From assembly GCF_001945665.1 (NCBI RefSeq), contig NZ_CP015780.1, forward strand, positions 248,001 to 312,000: a stretch of DNA of 64,000 bases, read 5' to 3'. The translations under genes were made by a program, and so were the position numbers. Of this stretch, positions 16,794 to 26,646 are shown in pieces. The notes under the pieces were generated by a model. The model was given only the letters and a program-made list of their open reading frames with translations, was not told where the DNA came from and ran no database searches. Each line of letters opens with the position of its first letter. Position 1 is the stretch's first letter. Origin of the DNA: Borreliella mayonii. GTDB lineage: Bacteria; Spirochaetota; Spirochaetia; Borreliales; Borreliaceae.

Positions 16794-18920
16794 ATGAAAA
16801 TTTGGAAACAAAAAGAAACTAACATACAAGCCCAAAAATTAACTCGCATTGCTAAGCAATATAATATCAATACCTTTGAAGCAACTTTACTTATAAAGCG
16901 AGAAATCAAAGAAGAAGATTTTATGTTTTTTCTTGAAGACAGCGTAAATTTATTACACAACCCATTTTTATTAAAAAATATAAATAAATTTATAAAAAGA
17001 ATTAATAAAGCAATCAAAAATAATGAAAACATATTAATCTTTGGAGATAAAGATGCTGATGGAATTACAGCAACAATAATAATGTATGAAACTCTTAAAG
17101 ATTTTGGACTTAATGTGAGCTATAAAATACCTTCAAATGGAGAATTTTATGGACTTTCAAACGAATTAATCAACATAGCTTTAGAAAAAAAAATTTCTTT
17201 AATAATAACTGTTGATAATGGTATTTCTAGTATTGAAGAAATAAATTATGCAAATTCAAAAGGAATAGAAATAATAATAACAGACCACCATCTTCCAAGC
17301 GAAGATTTCAAAACTGAAAGCATAGTTATAAATCCTCATCTAAAAGATGACAAATATCCATTCAAAGAAATAGCAGGATGTTGTGTAAGTTTTAAAACTT
17401 GTCTTGCTCTTAGCATATCCTTTACAGACCTTTATTCTAAAAGCCTTGTATTTTTATTTTTAGAAAAAACAAAAAATGAAATTATTCTTCATGCAATAGA
17501 AATAAACAACTATATTTTAAAACAATATCTAAGATTAAATAATAAAAATGACCCTTTAATTAACTCAAACAAACTAGAAAAATTCGTACAAAACAAATAC
17601 ATAGTAATCTTTAATAAAGAAGATCAAGACCAATTATTGAATAAACACTTTGCAAGAAGCATAAAGATGAACACAATTGATATTAGTGAAAATTTTATAA
17701 AAAAATATCCAAATTTTAGAAAAAAAACATTAAAAGAATTAATCCAATCAATTAAATATTTCAGATATAAAGAAGTTGAGATTAAAGACAAGCTTTACTA
17801 CATATTTTACAACGTAATTTTTGAAACTAATAAAAATTTGCTCCAAAAATGCTTAAAAAGACTTAGCTTTGTTGCAATAGGAACAATAGCAGACAATATG
17901 CCTATTATCAATGAAAACAGAATAATCCTAAAAGCAGGACTTAAAGAAATTGCACTAAGAGAAAGAATGTCTATTAATTATCTATTAAAAGATGCAAACA
18001 TATTAACAAAACCAAATATAACTTCAATGGATATTGCATATAAAATTGCACCAATATTAAACTCAACAGGAAGGCTTGAAAAAGCAGAAATTGCAATAAA
18101 TTTTTTATTAACTAACGACATTAATCAAATAGAAAATAAATTTAAAGAAATAAAAGAAATCAACAAACTGAGAAAATACAAAGAAGAAAAAGCTTGGAAT
18201 TCGCATAATAAAAATACTATTTTTAAAAACGATAAATTCATAGTTTGCTACGATAAAAATACCCCAAAAGGAATAAGCTCTAGAATTGCAACTAGACTTT
18301 CTGCTTACTACCAAAAAGTTGCTATTTTTTTAACAAAGCAAGATAATATTATTAAAGGATCAATTAGATCAAACAATAAAATCAATTCAAAAACACTAAT
18401 ATCAATAATACCTTCCCATTTAGTAATAAATTCGGGGGGACATAAAGCTGCTGCTGGATTTACGCTGCATGAAAATTTACTTGAAGACTTTATTAAAGAA
18501 TTAGAATATGCAACTACAAAAGTTAAATATGATACTACTGATGAAAACAAATCAATATTAATAGATGCCATTCTTCCAAAGAATTTAACAAAAGATTCTC
18601 TTTTCAAAACAATAGAAATGTTCGAACCTTATGGATATGAATTTAGAGAACCAATATTAATGATGGAAAATGTTTATCTTCAAGAACTCAAAATAATTGA
18701 TAAAAATCATAGCTCAAAACATATAAACATGAGAATTAAATCACAAAACGATTACTATAAAGCTATTTTTTTTAACGGAACAAAAAAAATAGAAGAATTG
18801 AATATAAAAGAAGATCAATATTTAGACATCATTTTTACAGTTAATGAAGATTTTTATTATCCTAAAGAAAAAATTTTGAAAATCATAGACATAAAAAAGA
18901 GTGCTCAAATCAATGTATAG
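16794..18920 (+). CDS. recJ: Single-strand DNA exonuclease RecJ
   Basis: 5'-to-3' exonuclease on single-stranded DNA for recombination and repair. The DHH phosphoesterase motifs are intact: GDKDADG at residues 84-90, VDNGISS at about 140-146, TDHHLPSE at 163-170, and the DHHA1 signature SGGHKAAAGF near residue 548. At 708 residues it is clearly longer than the usual 550-600, with an extra poorly conserved, lysine- and asparagine-rich segment at about 200-340 between motif blocks. The start ATG has AGAGAAG a few bases upstream. The stop overlaps the start region of the next M23 peptidase gene. Confidence 0.92.
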   Translation: MKIWKQKETNIQAQKLTRIAKQYNINTFEATLLIKREIKEEDFMFFLEDSVNLLHNPFLLKNINKFIKRINKAIKNNENILIFGDKDADGITATIIMYETLKDFGLNVSYKIPSNGEFYGLSNELINIALEKKISLIITVDNGISSIEEINYANSKGIEIIITDHHLPSEDFKTESIVINPHLKDDKYPFKEIAGCCVSFKTCLALSISFTDLYSKSLVFLFLEKTKNEIILHAIEINNYILKQYLRLNNKNDPLINSNKLEKFVQNKYIVIFNKEDQDQLLNKHFARSIKMNTIDISENFIKKYPNFRKKTLKELIQSIKYFRYKEVEIKDKLYYIFYNVIFETNKNLLQKCLKRLSFVAIGTIADNMPIINENRIILKAGLKEIALRERMSINYLLKDANILTKPNITSMDIAYKIAPILNSTGRLEKAEIAINFLLTNDINQIENKFKEIKEINKLRKYKEEKAWNSHNKNTIFKNDKFIVCYDKNTPKGISSRIATRLSAYYQKVAIFLTKQDNIIKGSIRSNNKINSKTLISIIPSHLVINSGGHKAAAGFTLHENLLEDFIKELEYATTKVKYDTTDENKSILIDAILPKNLTKDSLFKTIEMFEPYGYEFREPILMMENVYLQELKIIDKNHSSKHINMRIKSQNDYYKAIFFNGTKKIEELNIKEDQYLDIIFTVNEDFYYPKEKILKIIDIKKSAQINV

Positions 18921-19857
18921 AATACAAAAAATCTTACTTATATTGTGTATTATAGGAATAGAAAATATAAATTCAGAAATAACAAATACTATTCCTAAGG
19001 TCCAATATAAAAAAGAAGCATTTCAAGGAGATTACATATATTTTGCAAGTAATCAAAACTTTAAAAGTTTGTCGCTTTTAAGCACAAATAAAAATCCAAT
19101 CATAAGCTCTTATCCATTTAAATTTACAGTAGGAAGTAAAATTTACTACATAGCATTTATAGGAATTACACCAATGATAAAAGAAGGTAAAAGAAAAATT
19201 CAAATAGAATTCGAAAATAAAAACTATATCAAAGAAATAGAAATAAAAAAATTTAACTTCAAAAGAACAAAAATTAGTTTTAATAAAGAAAAAGCCAAGC
19301 TTATCACCCAAAAAAAATCAATAAAACAAAAAGAACAGGCCTTGGTTTTGTGGAATATTATTGGCAATACTGGAGACACAACAATATACCACTATGATGC
19401 CTTAGTTAAGCCAATAAAAGATCAATACATTGTAACAAGCCAATACGGAGATTTAAGACTTTACATGCAAGGTGACAAAAAAATTTCAAATTATACAATG
19501 CACAATGGAATTGATTATGCCCCATTTAAAAGAGAAAATACTCCAATTTTTGCTGCTGGTAAAGGAAAAGTTGTATTTGCACAAAATAGAGAACTAACAG
19601 GCAATACTCTTATAATACAACATTTGCCAGGCGTATTTACAATTTATCTTCATCTCTCAAAATTGGGAATAAGTGAAAATAAAATAGTTAGTGCTGGAGA
19701 ATATATTGGACATACTGGCAATACAGGCCTTTCAACAGGTCCTCATTTGCACTTCGAAGTAAGAATTAATGGTATAGCAATAAATCCAAATTTCCTTTTA
19801 AATGGCATGCTTATTGACAAAAATAAAATAATAAATAATATTAAAAGAATAGAATAA
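18913..19857 (+). CDS. Secreted M23 peptidase
   Basis: Predicted periplasmic endopeptidase of the M23 family. I use the ATG at 18913 (314 residues) since it gives a clean signal peptide ([15 protein letters not shown], likely cut near residues 21-23); a GTG at 18901 in the same frame is possible. The N-terminal half (about 25-130) is a beta-rich domain I do not recognise. The catalytic domain has every metal ligand and active-site histidine: HNGID, YLHLS and HLHFE, with the family glycines [15 protein letters not shown]. Its start overlaps recJ by 8 nt, and rpsU follows after 14 nt, so a wall enzyme sits between a repair gene and a ribosomal gene. Confidence 0.9.
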   Translation: MYRIQKILLILCIIGIENINSEITNTIPKVQYKKEAFQGDYIYFASNQNFKSLSLLSTNKNPIISSYPFKFTVGSKIYYIAFIGITPMIKEGKRKIQIEFENKNYIKEIEIKKFNFKRTKISFNKEKAKLITQKKSIKQKEQALVLWNIIGNTGDTTIYHYDALVKPIKDQYIVTSQYGDLRLYMQGDKKISNYTMHNGIDYAPFKRENTPIFAAGKGKVVFAQNRELTGNTLIIQHLPGVFTIYLHLSKLGISENKIVSAGEYIGHTGNTGLSTGPHLHFEVRINGIAINPNFLLNGMLIDKNKIINNIKRIE

Positions 19858-19871
19858 AAGGAGGTGATTTT

Positions 19872-20081
19872 TTGGTAACAGTCACTGTGGATAAAAATGA
19901 AAATCTTGAAAAAGCATTGAAACGTTTTAAAAGAATGATTGAAAAAGAAGCAATTATTCGCGAATGGAAAAGAAGAGAATACTATGAAAAACCATCCACA
20001 ATACGCGTAAAAAAAGAAAAAGCTTTTAAAAGAAAACAAGCAAAAAAAGTAAGAAAATTGAAACAAAAAACTAATAGATAG
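19872..20081 (+). CDS. rpsU: 30S ribosomal protein S21
   Basis: Small basic protein (69 residues) of the 30S subunit, needed for base pairing of 16S rRNA with message leaders. The sequence has the S21 pattern: [31 protein letters not shown] and a very basic tail [14 protein letters not shown]. The start is TTG at 19872. The ribosome binding site AAGGAGGTGAT (19858-19868) is complementary to essentially the full 3' end of 16S rRNA, unusually long for this genome, and begins right after the stop codon of the upstream M23 gene. The strong site may offset the weak TTG start. Confidence 0.97.
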
Positions 20082-20086
20082 ATCAC

Positions 20087-20112
20087 AAGAGATGTTCAAA
20101 TGGATATCTCTT
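20087..20112 (+). terminator. Putative terminator after rpsU
   Basis: AAGAGAT at 20087-20093 pairs with ATCTCTT at 20106-20112 around a 12-nt loop, followed by TATTTTAAATT. The stem is only 7 bp and weak. It starts 5 nt after the rpsU stop and lies between it and the convergent ftsK gene ending at 20117, the right place for a terminator. Confidence 0.5.
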
Positions 20113-20116
20113 TATT

Positions 20117-22480
20117 TTAAATTAATACCTCTCTTGGTTTTGACCCATTAACAGGCCCTACGTATCCCATATCTTCCATAATTTCAATAATTCGAGCTGC
20201 TCTATTGTAACCTATCTTCAACCTTCTTTGCAGATAAGATGCTGATGCTTTTCTTGTGGATTTAACAATTTCAAGAGCCTCGTCAAACATTGGCTCATCA
20301 GAAGGTCCAAGAACAACTAAATCTGGCTCTTTCACACTATCAATAAATATTTCATCATCAATATAATTTGGAGAACCAAATTTTTTAACCTCTTCAACAA
20401 GCCTATAAACTTCTCTTTCCTTTAAAAATCCGCCCTGAATTCTTTGAGGAAAAGGATTTGAAGAACTAATATAAAGCATATCTCCCTTTCCTAAAAGCTT
20501 TTCAGCACCAGAAGATCCAAGAATTATTCTTGAATCCATAGAGCTGGCTACCATGAAAGAAATCCTTGAAGGAAAATTAGCTTTTATTACTCCCGTAATA
20601 ACGTCAACTGAGGGTCTTTGGGTCGCAAGAACCAAATGAATTCCCACAGCTCTAGCCATTGCCGCAAGTCTAGAAATTAAATTTTCCAAATCTTTTCTTG
20701 CAGAAAGAATAAGATCTGCAAATTCGTCAATAATTATTACAAGATATGGCAAGATCATTAAATTCAAATTCTCATCTTTTATTTTTTTATTATAAGAAGA
20801 AATATCTCTTACCAATAAATTATCAAGAAGCACATACCTTCTCTCCATTTCATCAAGACACCATCTAAGAGCCTCTAAAGCTCTCTTTACATCTGTAATA
20901 ACTGGAGTTAATAAATGAGGAATATCATTGAAAAGTTTAAGCTCAACTATTTTGGGATCTATCATAATCAATTTCACTTCATCTGGAGATTTTGAAAAAA
21001 TAATTGAAGCAATTAAAGAGTTCACACAAACAGATTTTCCTGCCCCAGTTGCACCAGCTATTAATAAATGTGGAGAATTAACAAGATCAAAAACAATATT
21101 TTCTCCACTAATCTCTTTTCCAAGAGCAAAAGGAATTCTAAAATCACCTCTGAATTCCTTGCTGTCTATTATCTCTGAAATCAAAATAAACTCACGCCTT
21201 TTATTAGGAATTTCAATCCCTACAGCTTCTCTGCCAGGAATTGGAGCAATAATCCTGACCCTAATAGCCGCAAGCCTTAAGGCAATATTATCAGAAATAG
21301 AAGTAATCTTAGAAAGCTTAATTCCCTTATCCGGACGAACAGCATACATTGTCACAACAGGCCCTTTAATAATATCAATTAATTTAGCATTAATATTAAA
21401 CTCTTTTAATGTCTCTTGGAGAATAATTGATTGCTTTTGAATTTCTTTATCATATTCAATATCCTCTACATCATTTTTAATCTCTTTCTGGTCAAAAACT
21501 GAAATATCAATAAAATAAAAATCACTTTTTTTACTTGAAGCTACATTTTTATTATAAACATGAGGAATAGCAACCTGACTAATTATACCCTTAGTCCTTA
21601 TCTCACAGGCTTTAACCTTTCCACTAATAATTAACCTATTATACTCAAGATTGTCCAAATATTTATACTCACAAGATTCATAAATTTTATCTACATTTTC
21701 ACCTGCATTTAAAGCATTATCATTTAAAATATCCTTATTTAAAGAGCTTGCTTCTCCGGGATCCGAGTCTTCAAAAACAGTTTTGTCTAAATTAATATTG
21801 GAAGGTTTTTTATTGTTTCTTAAAAAAGCGCTAAATGACCATAGGGCTTGATATTCCTCATCATTAATAATATTCTTTTTCTCATAAAAAACTTGAGAAT
21901 CTTTTAAATCCTCTACAGAATCTCCATAAACTTTAATATCTTTTTTTACAGACAATGAATTTGAAAAGGGAAAATAACTTAATATATTTTCAAACAAAAT
22001 TTTAATCTTAAACTCTAAAAATTTAAAAGAGTCTAAAATAAAATTAACATCTTTGAAAAAGACATAATTCAAGTAAATCCAAACAACAAATTCTAAAATC
22101 AAAAGAGTAAAAATAAAAAAATTTCCCAATACTATACCAAAATTAATAAGAAATATCTTAATAAAATAAGACTTTTCAACATTAGAATTAATTTTTATTA
22201 AAAATATTAAAGTAAAAAACAATATTACGGTATAATTCCAATTAAATATAAATCGTTTAGTAAAAATATGTTTTTTATAAGCGTACCAATTAACAATTGG
22301 ATATAATATTAAATAAAATGACAAGAATGAAAAAACATTAAGAAGTATTTGTCCTAGTAGATTGAAAACAAAAAATATAAATACATTGCTCAAAGGAGTC
22401 AATGCTACAAAAAGAGAAAAAGAAATAACTGAAAGCATAAAAAAAAACAAAAATTGAAAATACTGATAAAAATCTTTCAT
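20117..22480 (-). CDS. ftsK: DNA translocase FtsK/SpoIIIE
   Basis: Hexameric DNA pump at the septum that clears chromosome ends during division. The 787-residue protein has an N-terminal membrane domain of about four helices (residues 1-155), a fairly short acidic linker, then the motor: Walker A GATGAGKS at about 476-483, Walker B LVIIIDEFADLI, and LVLATQRPSVDVITG. The C-terminal winged-helix gamma domain is present (AARIIEIMEDMGYVGPVNG), so recognition of KOPS-like sequences is expected. It is followed on the same strand upstream by uppP with a gap of only a few bases. Handling of a linear chromosome with hairpin ends makes its role of interest. Confidence 0.95.
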   Translation of the reverse strand: MKDFYQYFQFLFFFMLSVISFSLFVALTPLSNVFIFFVFNLLGQILLNVFSFLSFYLILYPIVNWYAYKKHIFTKRFIFNWNYTVILFFTLIFLIKINSNVEKSYFIKIFLINFGIVLGNFFIFTLLILEFVVWIYLNYVFFKDVNFILDSFKFLEFKIKILFENILSYFPFSNSLSVKKDIKVYGDSVEDLKDSQVFYEKKNIINDEEYQALWSFSAFLRNNKKPSNINLDKTVFEDSDPGEASSLNKDILNDNALNAGENVDKIYESCEYKYLDNLEYNRLIISGKVKACEIRTKGIISQVAIPHVYNKNVASSKKSDFYFIDISVFDQKEIKNDVEDIEYDKEIQKQSIILQETLKEFNINAKLIDIIKGPVVTMYAVRPDKGIKLSKITSISDNIALRLAAIRVRIIAPIPGREAVGIEIPNKRREFILISEIIDSKEFRGDFRIPFALGKEISGENIVFDLVNSPHLLIAGATGAGKSVCVNSLIASIIFSKSPDEVKLIMIDPKIVELKLFNDIPHLLTPVITDVKRALEALRWCLDEMERRYVLLDNLLVRDISSYNKKIKDENLNLMILPYLVIIIDEFADLILSARKDLENLISRLAAMARAVGIHLVLATQRPSVDVITGVIKANFPSRISFMVASSMDSRIILGSSGAEKLLGKGDMLYISSSNPFPQRIQGGFLKEREVYRLVEEVKKFGSPNYIDDEIFIDSVKEPDLVVLGPSDEPMFDEALEIVKSTRKASASYLQRRLKIGYNRAARIIEIMEDMGYVGPVNGSKPREVLI

Positions 22481-22483
22481 ATT

Positions 22484-23278
22484 CTAAAAAAAATAACAAA
22501 CTATAATTGAAAGTGTAAATAAATATATCGAAAAATAATACAACTTTTTGTTATTAAGCATTTTAAAAAAGAAATTTATTGAGAAAATACCAACAACAAA
22601 AGCAACCAATGCTCCTAAGTTTATTTCAAAAAAATTTAAAACCATAAAAATATCATAAAATTCTTTATGTTTTAATAAAATCGCTCCAAAAACTATTGGA
22701 ATTAAAGATAAAAATGAAATTTCAAATGCACTTTTTCTATTAAATCCCATAACTGACGCAGAAAAGATCGTAACTCCCGAACGAGAGATTCCTGGAAGCG
22801 CACCTAAACCTTGCATCAGTCCCATAAAAATTCCTACTAACAAAATATTGCCTTTAAAATCAATTTTTAAAAAATTAAATTCTAACATCAAGATTAAAAT
22901 CCCTGTTATAATAAAATTAATTAAAACAAAAGACAATGTAAACATTCTCTCGTACTTTGAAATAAAAGTCCCAACAATTCCGGTAACAATAGTTATTATT
23001 AATATTAGCAACATTAATTTTAAATTTGTTAAATCGGATTTATTAGATTTTCTTAAAGTAAATCTAATAAAAGTTAAAAAAAGTTCTAAAATCCTTTTAC
23101 GATAGTAAATAATAATCACCAAAACTGTTGCAAGGTGTAAATAAATATCAAATATTATTGAAAGCTTTAAATTCATAAAATGCCTAAAAAGTAATAAATG
23201 ACCCGAACTAGATATTGGCAAAAATTCTGTAATGCCCTGAACAATACCCAAAATAATTGCACTTAAAATATTTGTCAT
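22484..23278 (-). CDS. uppP: Undecaprenyl-diphosphate phosphatase UppP (BacA type)
   Basis: Membrane enzyme that recycles undecaprenyl diphosphate to the monophosphate carrier for peptidoglycan synthesis. I chose the ATG at 23278 (264 residues) because GGAG lies 6 nt upstream; a TTG at 23290 would add four residues. Catalytic motifs are intact: [17 protein letters not shown] near the N-terminus and [10 protein letters not shown] in the second half. About eight hydrophobic segments are present. It lies between the lytic transglycosylase gene and ftsK in a minus-strand wall and division group. Confidence 0.95.
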   Translation of the reverse strand: MTNILSAIILGIVQGITEFLPISSSGHLLLFRHFMNLKLSIIFDIYLHLATVLVIIIYYRKRILELFLTFIRFTLRKSNKSDLTNLKLMLLILIITIVTGIVGTFISKYERMFTLSFVLINFIITGILILMLEFNFLKIDFKGNILLVGIFMGLMQGLGALPGISRSGVTIFSASVMGFNRKSAFEISFLSLIPIVFGAILLKHKEFYDIFMVLNFFEINLGALVAFVVGIFSINFFFKMLNNKKLYYFSIYLFTLSIIVCYFF

Positions 23279-23292
23279 TAAATGCTCCAATA

Positions 23293-25440
23293 CTAATTTT
23301 TGGGAAATTCGCCCATAATTTTAACTATTACCGAATCTATTCCCTTCTTTTCATACAAGGCATCATAAAATACCGAATAAACTAATATTTTTTTAATATA
23401 ATTTCTAGTCTGACTAAAAGGAATTGCCTCGATAAAAAGCTCTTTTGATAAATGTCCATAACTTTTTTCCCACTTTCTAACATTACCAATACCCCCATTG
23501 TAAGATGCAAGGGCCTTATAAAGACTGCCAGTTGTAGATATTCTTTTTTTCAAATAATATGTCCCAATTATTATATTATCTTTTGGAATCTTTAAATCAT
23601 AATTAAAATACTTAAGTTCTTTAGAAATATCATTTGCTGTTGATGGCATAATCTGCATAAGGCCAACAGCGCCAGGTTTTGAGACAGCATTTTTCTCAAA
23701 GCTACTCTCCGCTTTTATTAAAGAAAATACAACACTGGTTTCAAGTCCACGCCTTTTGGCCCAATATTCCACTAAAGATCCATACAAATAAGGGTAAAGC
23801 CTTTTATAATCATTCTCCATTAAAGCAGATTCATCTTGATTTACAAGATAATTAATCACAAGAGTTGCATCATAGTAATTTTCACTCTTTAAAAGTTCGT
23901 CGTATACTTTTCGATAAAAATCGAGTGAAAATTTATATCCATTCCTAAAATCCTCAGAAATAAACCCTCTAACATAATTACAAAGATTAAATTTTAAAAA
24001 CCCTTCCAAAAAAATCTCATAATCAGATTGCTCATATTTAAAATCAGACCCACCTGTAAAAAATTCATCAATATTTTGATCTAATAAGTACCTGCTCATA
24101 AACGAAGAATAAGACCATTTATCATAATTAACAGAAGAATGCAAAAGACTCTTATATTCTCCGCTTACATTAGGTTTAATTAATTTATGATATATAAGCC
24201 TTGCATTAATAAAAGCAAGTTTAGATAAAATAGAATTAGAAATAACTTTTTGAGCATTAGAATAAAGCTTATAAAGATTGTCATAGTCTTCAAGCTGAAT
24301 TGATTCTAAAATATAATCTTCTAAAATCTTAATAAAAGTAGAATTTTTTTTATCGCCCTTAGTATAAAACTTGGCTACACTTTCGGCAAAATAATCTCTT
24401 GCGCTCTTAGTAAAAATTAAATTACTAAAAGCCGTATTAAGCAAAGCAAGCCTGTTAATCTCATTATTAAGATTTAAACCTTCAAGATATTCTTTTAAAA
24501 GAAGAAGCCCTAAATTATTTTTTTCCCTAAGATTTAGAATACCTAAATAATAATTCTTATATTTGCTCCTTATTTTACTAAAAAATGTTAAAGCATTTGA
24601 GACTTTACCAGAACTAATAAAAGCCTTATAAGCATCGCTTAATACAATATTGTTGTCATAATAGTCATTTAAACCATTTTTATTTAATATATTTATTGCA
24701 CTATTAAAATTACCATTTGCCACTTCATACTTAAATCTAACAAGATTTAAAAAATTTGCACCAAAGTACTTAGACTTATTTTCAATAATAAAGTAATCAT
24801 AAGCTCTTACATGTAAATAATTTGCAGGTAAATTCTCAAAAAGCTTATTAAAATAAATTTTTGACTCACTTACATTAGAAAGATTAAGATAAAGAGCTGC
24901 TTTTAACAAAATATTTTCATTTTCCTGATAATCAGGAAATTTCATCTTATCAAGCTTATTTAAAAGACTAAGTGCCTTATCGTTTTTCTTTTGCCAATAA
25001 AGACTTTTAAAGTAACCTAGTATAATAAATTTATTATTTTCGTATTTTTTATAAAGCCTCTCTCCAATCAATTCAGATGCAAAATATTCTTTTATTGAGT
25101 TAAAATATTCAATAAGCTTAATTCCAGCAAACTGGGATGCAATACTATCCCCATTAGCTATGGCCTTTTTCATATACTCTACAAATTTCTCTTCAAATCC
25201 TATTTTTTTAAACAAATAAGCAACATATATATAAGAACTTGGATCTATATTAAAATGCTTATCAAAATTTTTTTTTGAATAATCAAAATTCCATAACCAA
25301 TTCAAATTATTTAAATCAAACTCTTTTGAATGCGCCCTAATAAAATCACTACCTGAATTTTCTTTTTTTGCAAAGCAAGAAACTAAACTTAAAAATAAAA
25401 AAAGAAAATTTTGTAATACACAAGAACTTCTATTAAACAT
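23293..25440 (-). CDS. Soluble lytic transglycosylase-like lipoprotein
   Basis: Predicted to cleave peptidoglycan glycan strands with 1,6-anhydro ring formation. I use the ATG at 25440 (715 residues), which gives a clear lipoprotein signal peptide with lipobox LVSC at about residues 17-20. An upstream start at 25500 would lie inside the preceding gene and spoil the signal. A long helical, superhelical-type region (about 30-550) precedes the SLT domain with catalytic glutamate 578 (KAESSF), [10 protein letters not shown] and ASYNGG. This is the Slt70 plan. It overlaps the upstream acidic protein gene by 8 nt. Confidence 0.9.
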   Translation of the reverse strand: MFNRSSCVLQNFLFLFLSLVSCFAKKENSGSDFIRAHSKEFDLNNLNWLWNFDYSKKNFDKHFNIDPSSYIYVAYLFKKIGFEEKFVEYMKKAIANGDSIASQFAGIKLIEYFNSIKEYFASELIGERLYKKYENNKFIILGYFKSLYWQKKNDKALSLLNKLDKMKFPDYQENENILLKAALYLNLSNVSESKIYFNKLFENLPANYLHVRAYDYFIIENKSKYFGANFLNLVRFKYEVANGNFNSAINILNKNGLNDYYDNNIVLSDAYKAFISSGKVSNALTFFSKIRSKYKNYYLGILNLREKNNLGLLLLKEYLEGLNLNNEINRLALLNTAFSNLIFTKSARDYFAESVAKFYTKGDKKNSTFIKILEDYILESIQLEDYDNLYKLYSNAQKVISNSILSKLAFINARLIYHKLIKPNVSGEYKSLLHSSVNYDKWSYSSFMSRYLLDQNIDEFFTGGSDFKYEQSDYEIFLEGFLKFNLCNYVRGFISEDFRNGYKFSLDFYRKVYDELLKSENYYDATLVINYLVNQDESALMENDYKRLYPYLYGSLVEYWAKRRGLETSVVFSLIKAESSFEKNAVSKPGAVGLMQIMPSTANDISKELKYFNYDLKIPKDNIIIGTYYLKKRISTTGSLYKALASYNGGIGNVRKWEKSYGHLSKELFIEAIPFSQTRNYIKKILVYSVFYDALYEKKGIDSVIVKIMGEFPKN

Positions 25441-26440
25441 ATTGATCTTTTTCAAATCTCTCAATTCTCTTTTTACCATATTCAAAGTAATATGAAACAA
25501 AATCTCTAGGCTTTAAAATTTTTGAAAAAACTAAAAACAAAGAAAAAAATATCAAAAGAAAAAGAGAAATAAGACTTAAATACAGCATAGGAGAATGAAC
25601 CACTCCTTCACTTGAATTTAATTTAAAATTGTTTTTCACCACATCATTCTCAAAATCTTCCCTAAGATCTAATTCAACATCTTCATCTGAAGTATCTATT
25701 AAATCTTTGTCAATATCTGCAATAATGTCTTCAACGCTTAAATCACGCAAATCTTCTTCTAAAGAAGATTCTTCTAATTTTTGAAGATCAAAATTATTAA
25801 GATTTAAAGACTCTTCATCAATATACTCAATTTTTTTATTTTCTAAATTAAGCTCTTTAGAATCAACATAGCTATCATCATTATCATCGAAACTTTCAAA
25901 ATCTGAATTATTTGTCTCAATTTTTTGATCTTCTTCGGTTTTTAGATCTAAAGAATTAATAGTAGGCAAACTTATATCAGAAACATCTTTTTTGACAAAA
26001 TCATCTTTTTTTTCAAAATTTAAATCAAATTCAGAACCCAAATTTTCAACAGATAAATCATTACCAATGCCACTTTTAAAATCATTTAAAAGGTTATCCC
26101 TATTAGATCCTTTAAAATTTTGATTATAATCTATAAGACTTAAATCAAACTTCGATTTATCTTGAATCCCATCAGATTCACTATAAACATAAAGTATTTC
26201 ATCTACAACTTTAAAATAAACATTGACGCTCACACTTTCCTTTTTTAAATTATCCAAGAAAAAAGAACCAACTAAAAAAGGAACCGAAAAATCTTCATAT
26301 TCACTAAAATAAAAATTCAACTTAATGCTGGTATCACCCGCAACTTTGCCCAATATTATTTTCTTAACAGAATTATCATCTAAATTTAAAACTGAATAAT
26401 ACTCATTGTTAGATAATTTTATCGCCAAAAACCCTTTCAA
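25433..26440 (-). CDS. Acidic protein with one C-terminal membrane segment, function unknown
   Basis: I do not recognise this 335-residue protein (BB0260 by memory). Residues 1-110 form a compact, beta-rich-looking region. Residues about 115-285 are extremely acidic and serine- and asparagine-rich, with repeated DL, DD and EE runs such as DLSVEDIIADIDKDLID. A membrane segment lies at about 287-312 (LSLISLFLLIFFSLFLVF) followed by a basic tail. There is no signal peptide, so the acidic part is probably cytoplasmic and tail-anchored. The start is TTG at 26440 with AGAGG 9 nt upstream. It overlaps the transglycosylase gene by 8 nt, suggesting a shared role in wall growth; that is inference. Confidence 0.8.
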   Translation of the reverse strand: MKGFLAIKLSNNEYYSVLNLDDNSVKKIILGKVAGDTSIKLNFYFSEYEDFSVPFLVGSFFLDNLKKESVSVNVYFKVVDEILYVYSESDGIQDKSKFDLSLIDYNQNFKGSNRDNLLNDFKSGIGNDLSVENLGSEFDLNFEKKDDFVKKDVSDISLPTINSLDLKTEEDQKIETNNSDFESFDDNDDSYVDSKELNLENKKIEYIDEESLNLNNFDLQKLEESSLEEDLRDLSVEDIIADIDKDLIDTSDEDVELDLREDFENDVVKNNFKLNSSEGVVHSPMLYLSLISLFLLIFFSLFLVFSKILKPRDFVSYYFEYGKKRIERFEKDQYV

Positions 26441-26493
26441 AAATTATAACCTCTTTGCTTTGTTAATTTTATTAAAACCAAACTTATATAACA

Positions 26494-26525
26494 ATTATAG
26501 TTATCATTATTATTATAACTATAAT
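26494..26525. promoter_or_regulatory. Perfect 11-bp inverted repeat in a divergent intergenic region
   Basis: ATTATAGTTAT (26494-26504) and ATAACTATAAT (26515-26525) are exact reverse complements separated by 10 nt. The centre-to-centre distance is 21 bp, two helical turns, as for a dimeric regulator site. The right arm contains TATAAT at 26520-26525, which could be a -10 element for the plus-strand TPR gene at 26647, although about 120 nt upstream. It lies between the acidic protein gene (-) and the TPR gene (+). Both arms are AT-only apart from one G or C, so chance cannot be ruled out. Confidence 0.45.
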
Positions 26526-26555
26526 ATAATATAAATAATATGATATTCAACTTAC

Positions 26556-26597
26556 AAATTACTTTTATTTCAAGTAAATAACTTTTATTAAAAGTAA
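26556..26597 (+). repeat. 20-bp tandem repeat upstream of the TPR gene
   Basis: AAATTACTTTTATTTCAAGTAA (26556-26577) is repeated with a 20-bp period as AAATAACTTTTATTAAAAGTAA (26576-26597), with three mismatches. The copies overlap by two bases and sit 50 bp before the GTG start of the TPR gene. A period of 20 bp puts both copies on nearly the same face of the helix. Confidence 0.5.
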
Positions 26598-26646
26598 CTA
26601 TGATGATGTAAATTAATGGGATATTTTAAATTTAGGAGCAATACGA

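Noticed and set aside
20928..21440. 170-codon plus-strand frame opposite ftsK
   Set aside because: Antisense of the highly conserved motor domain; no ribosome site and no family pattern.
25441..25500. Upstream start for the lytic transglycosylase gene
   Set aside because: Would extend into the previous gene and bury the clear lipoprotein signal peptide.
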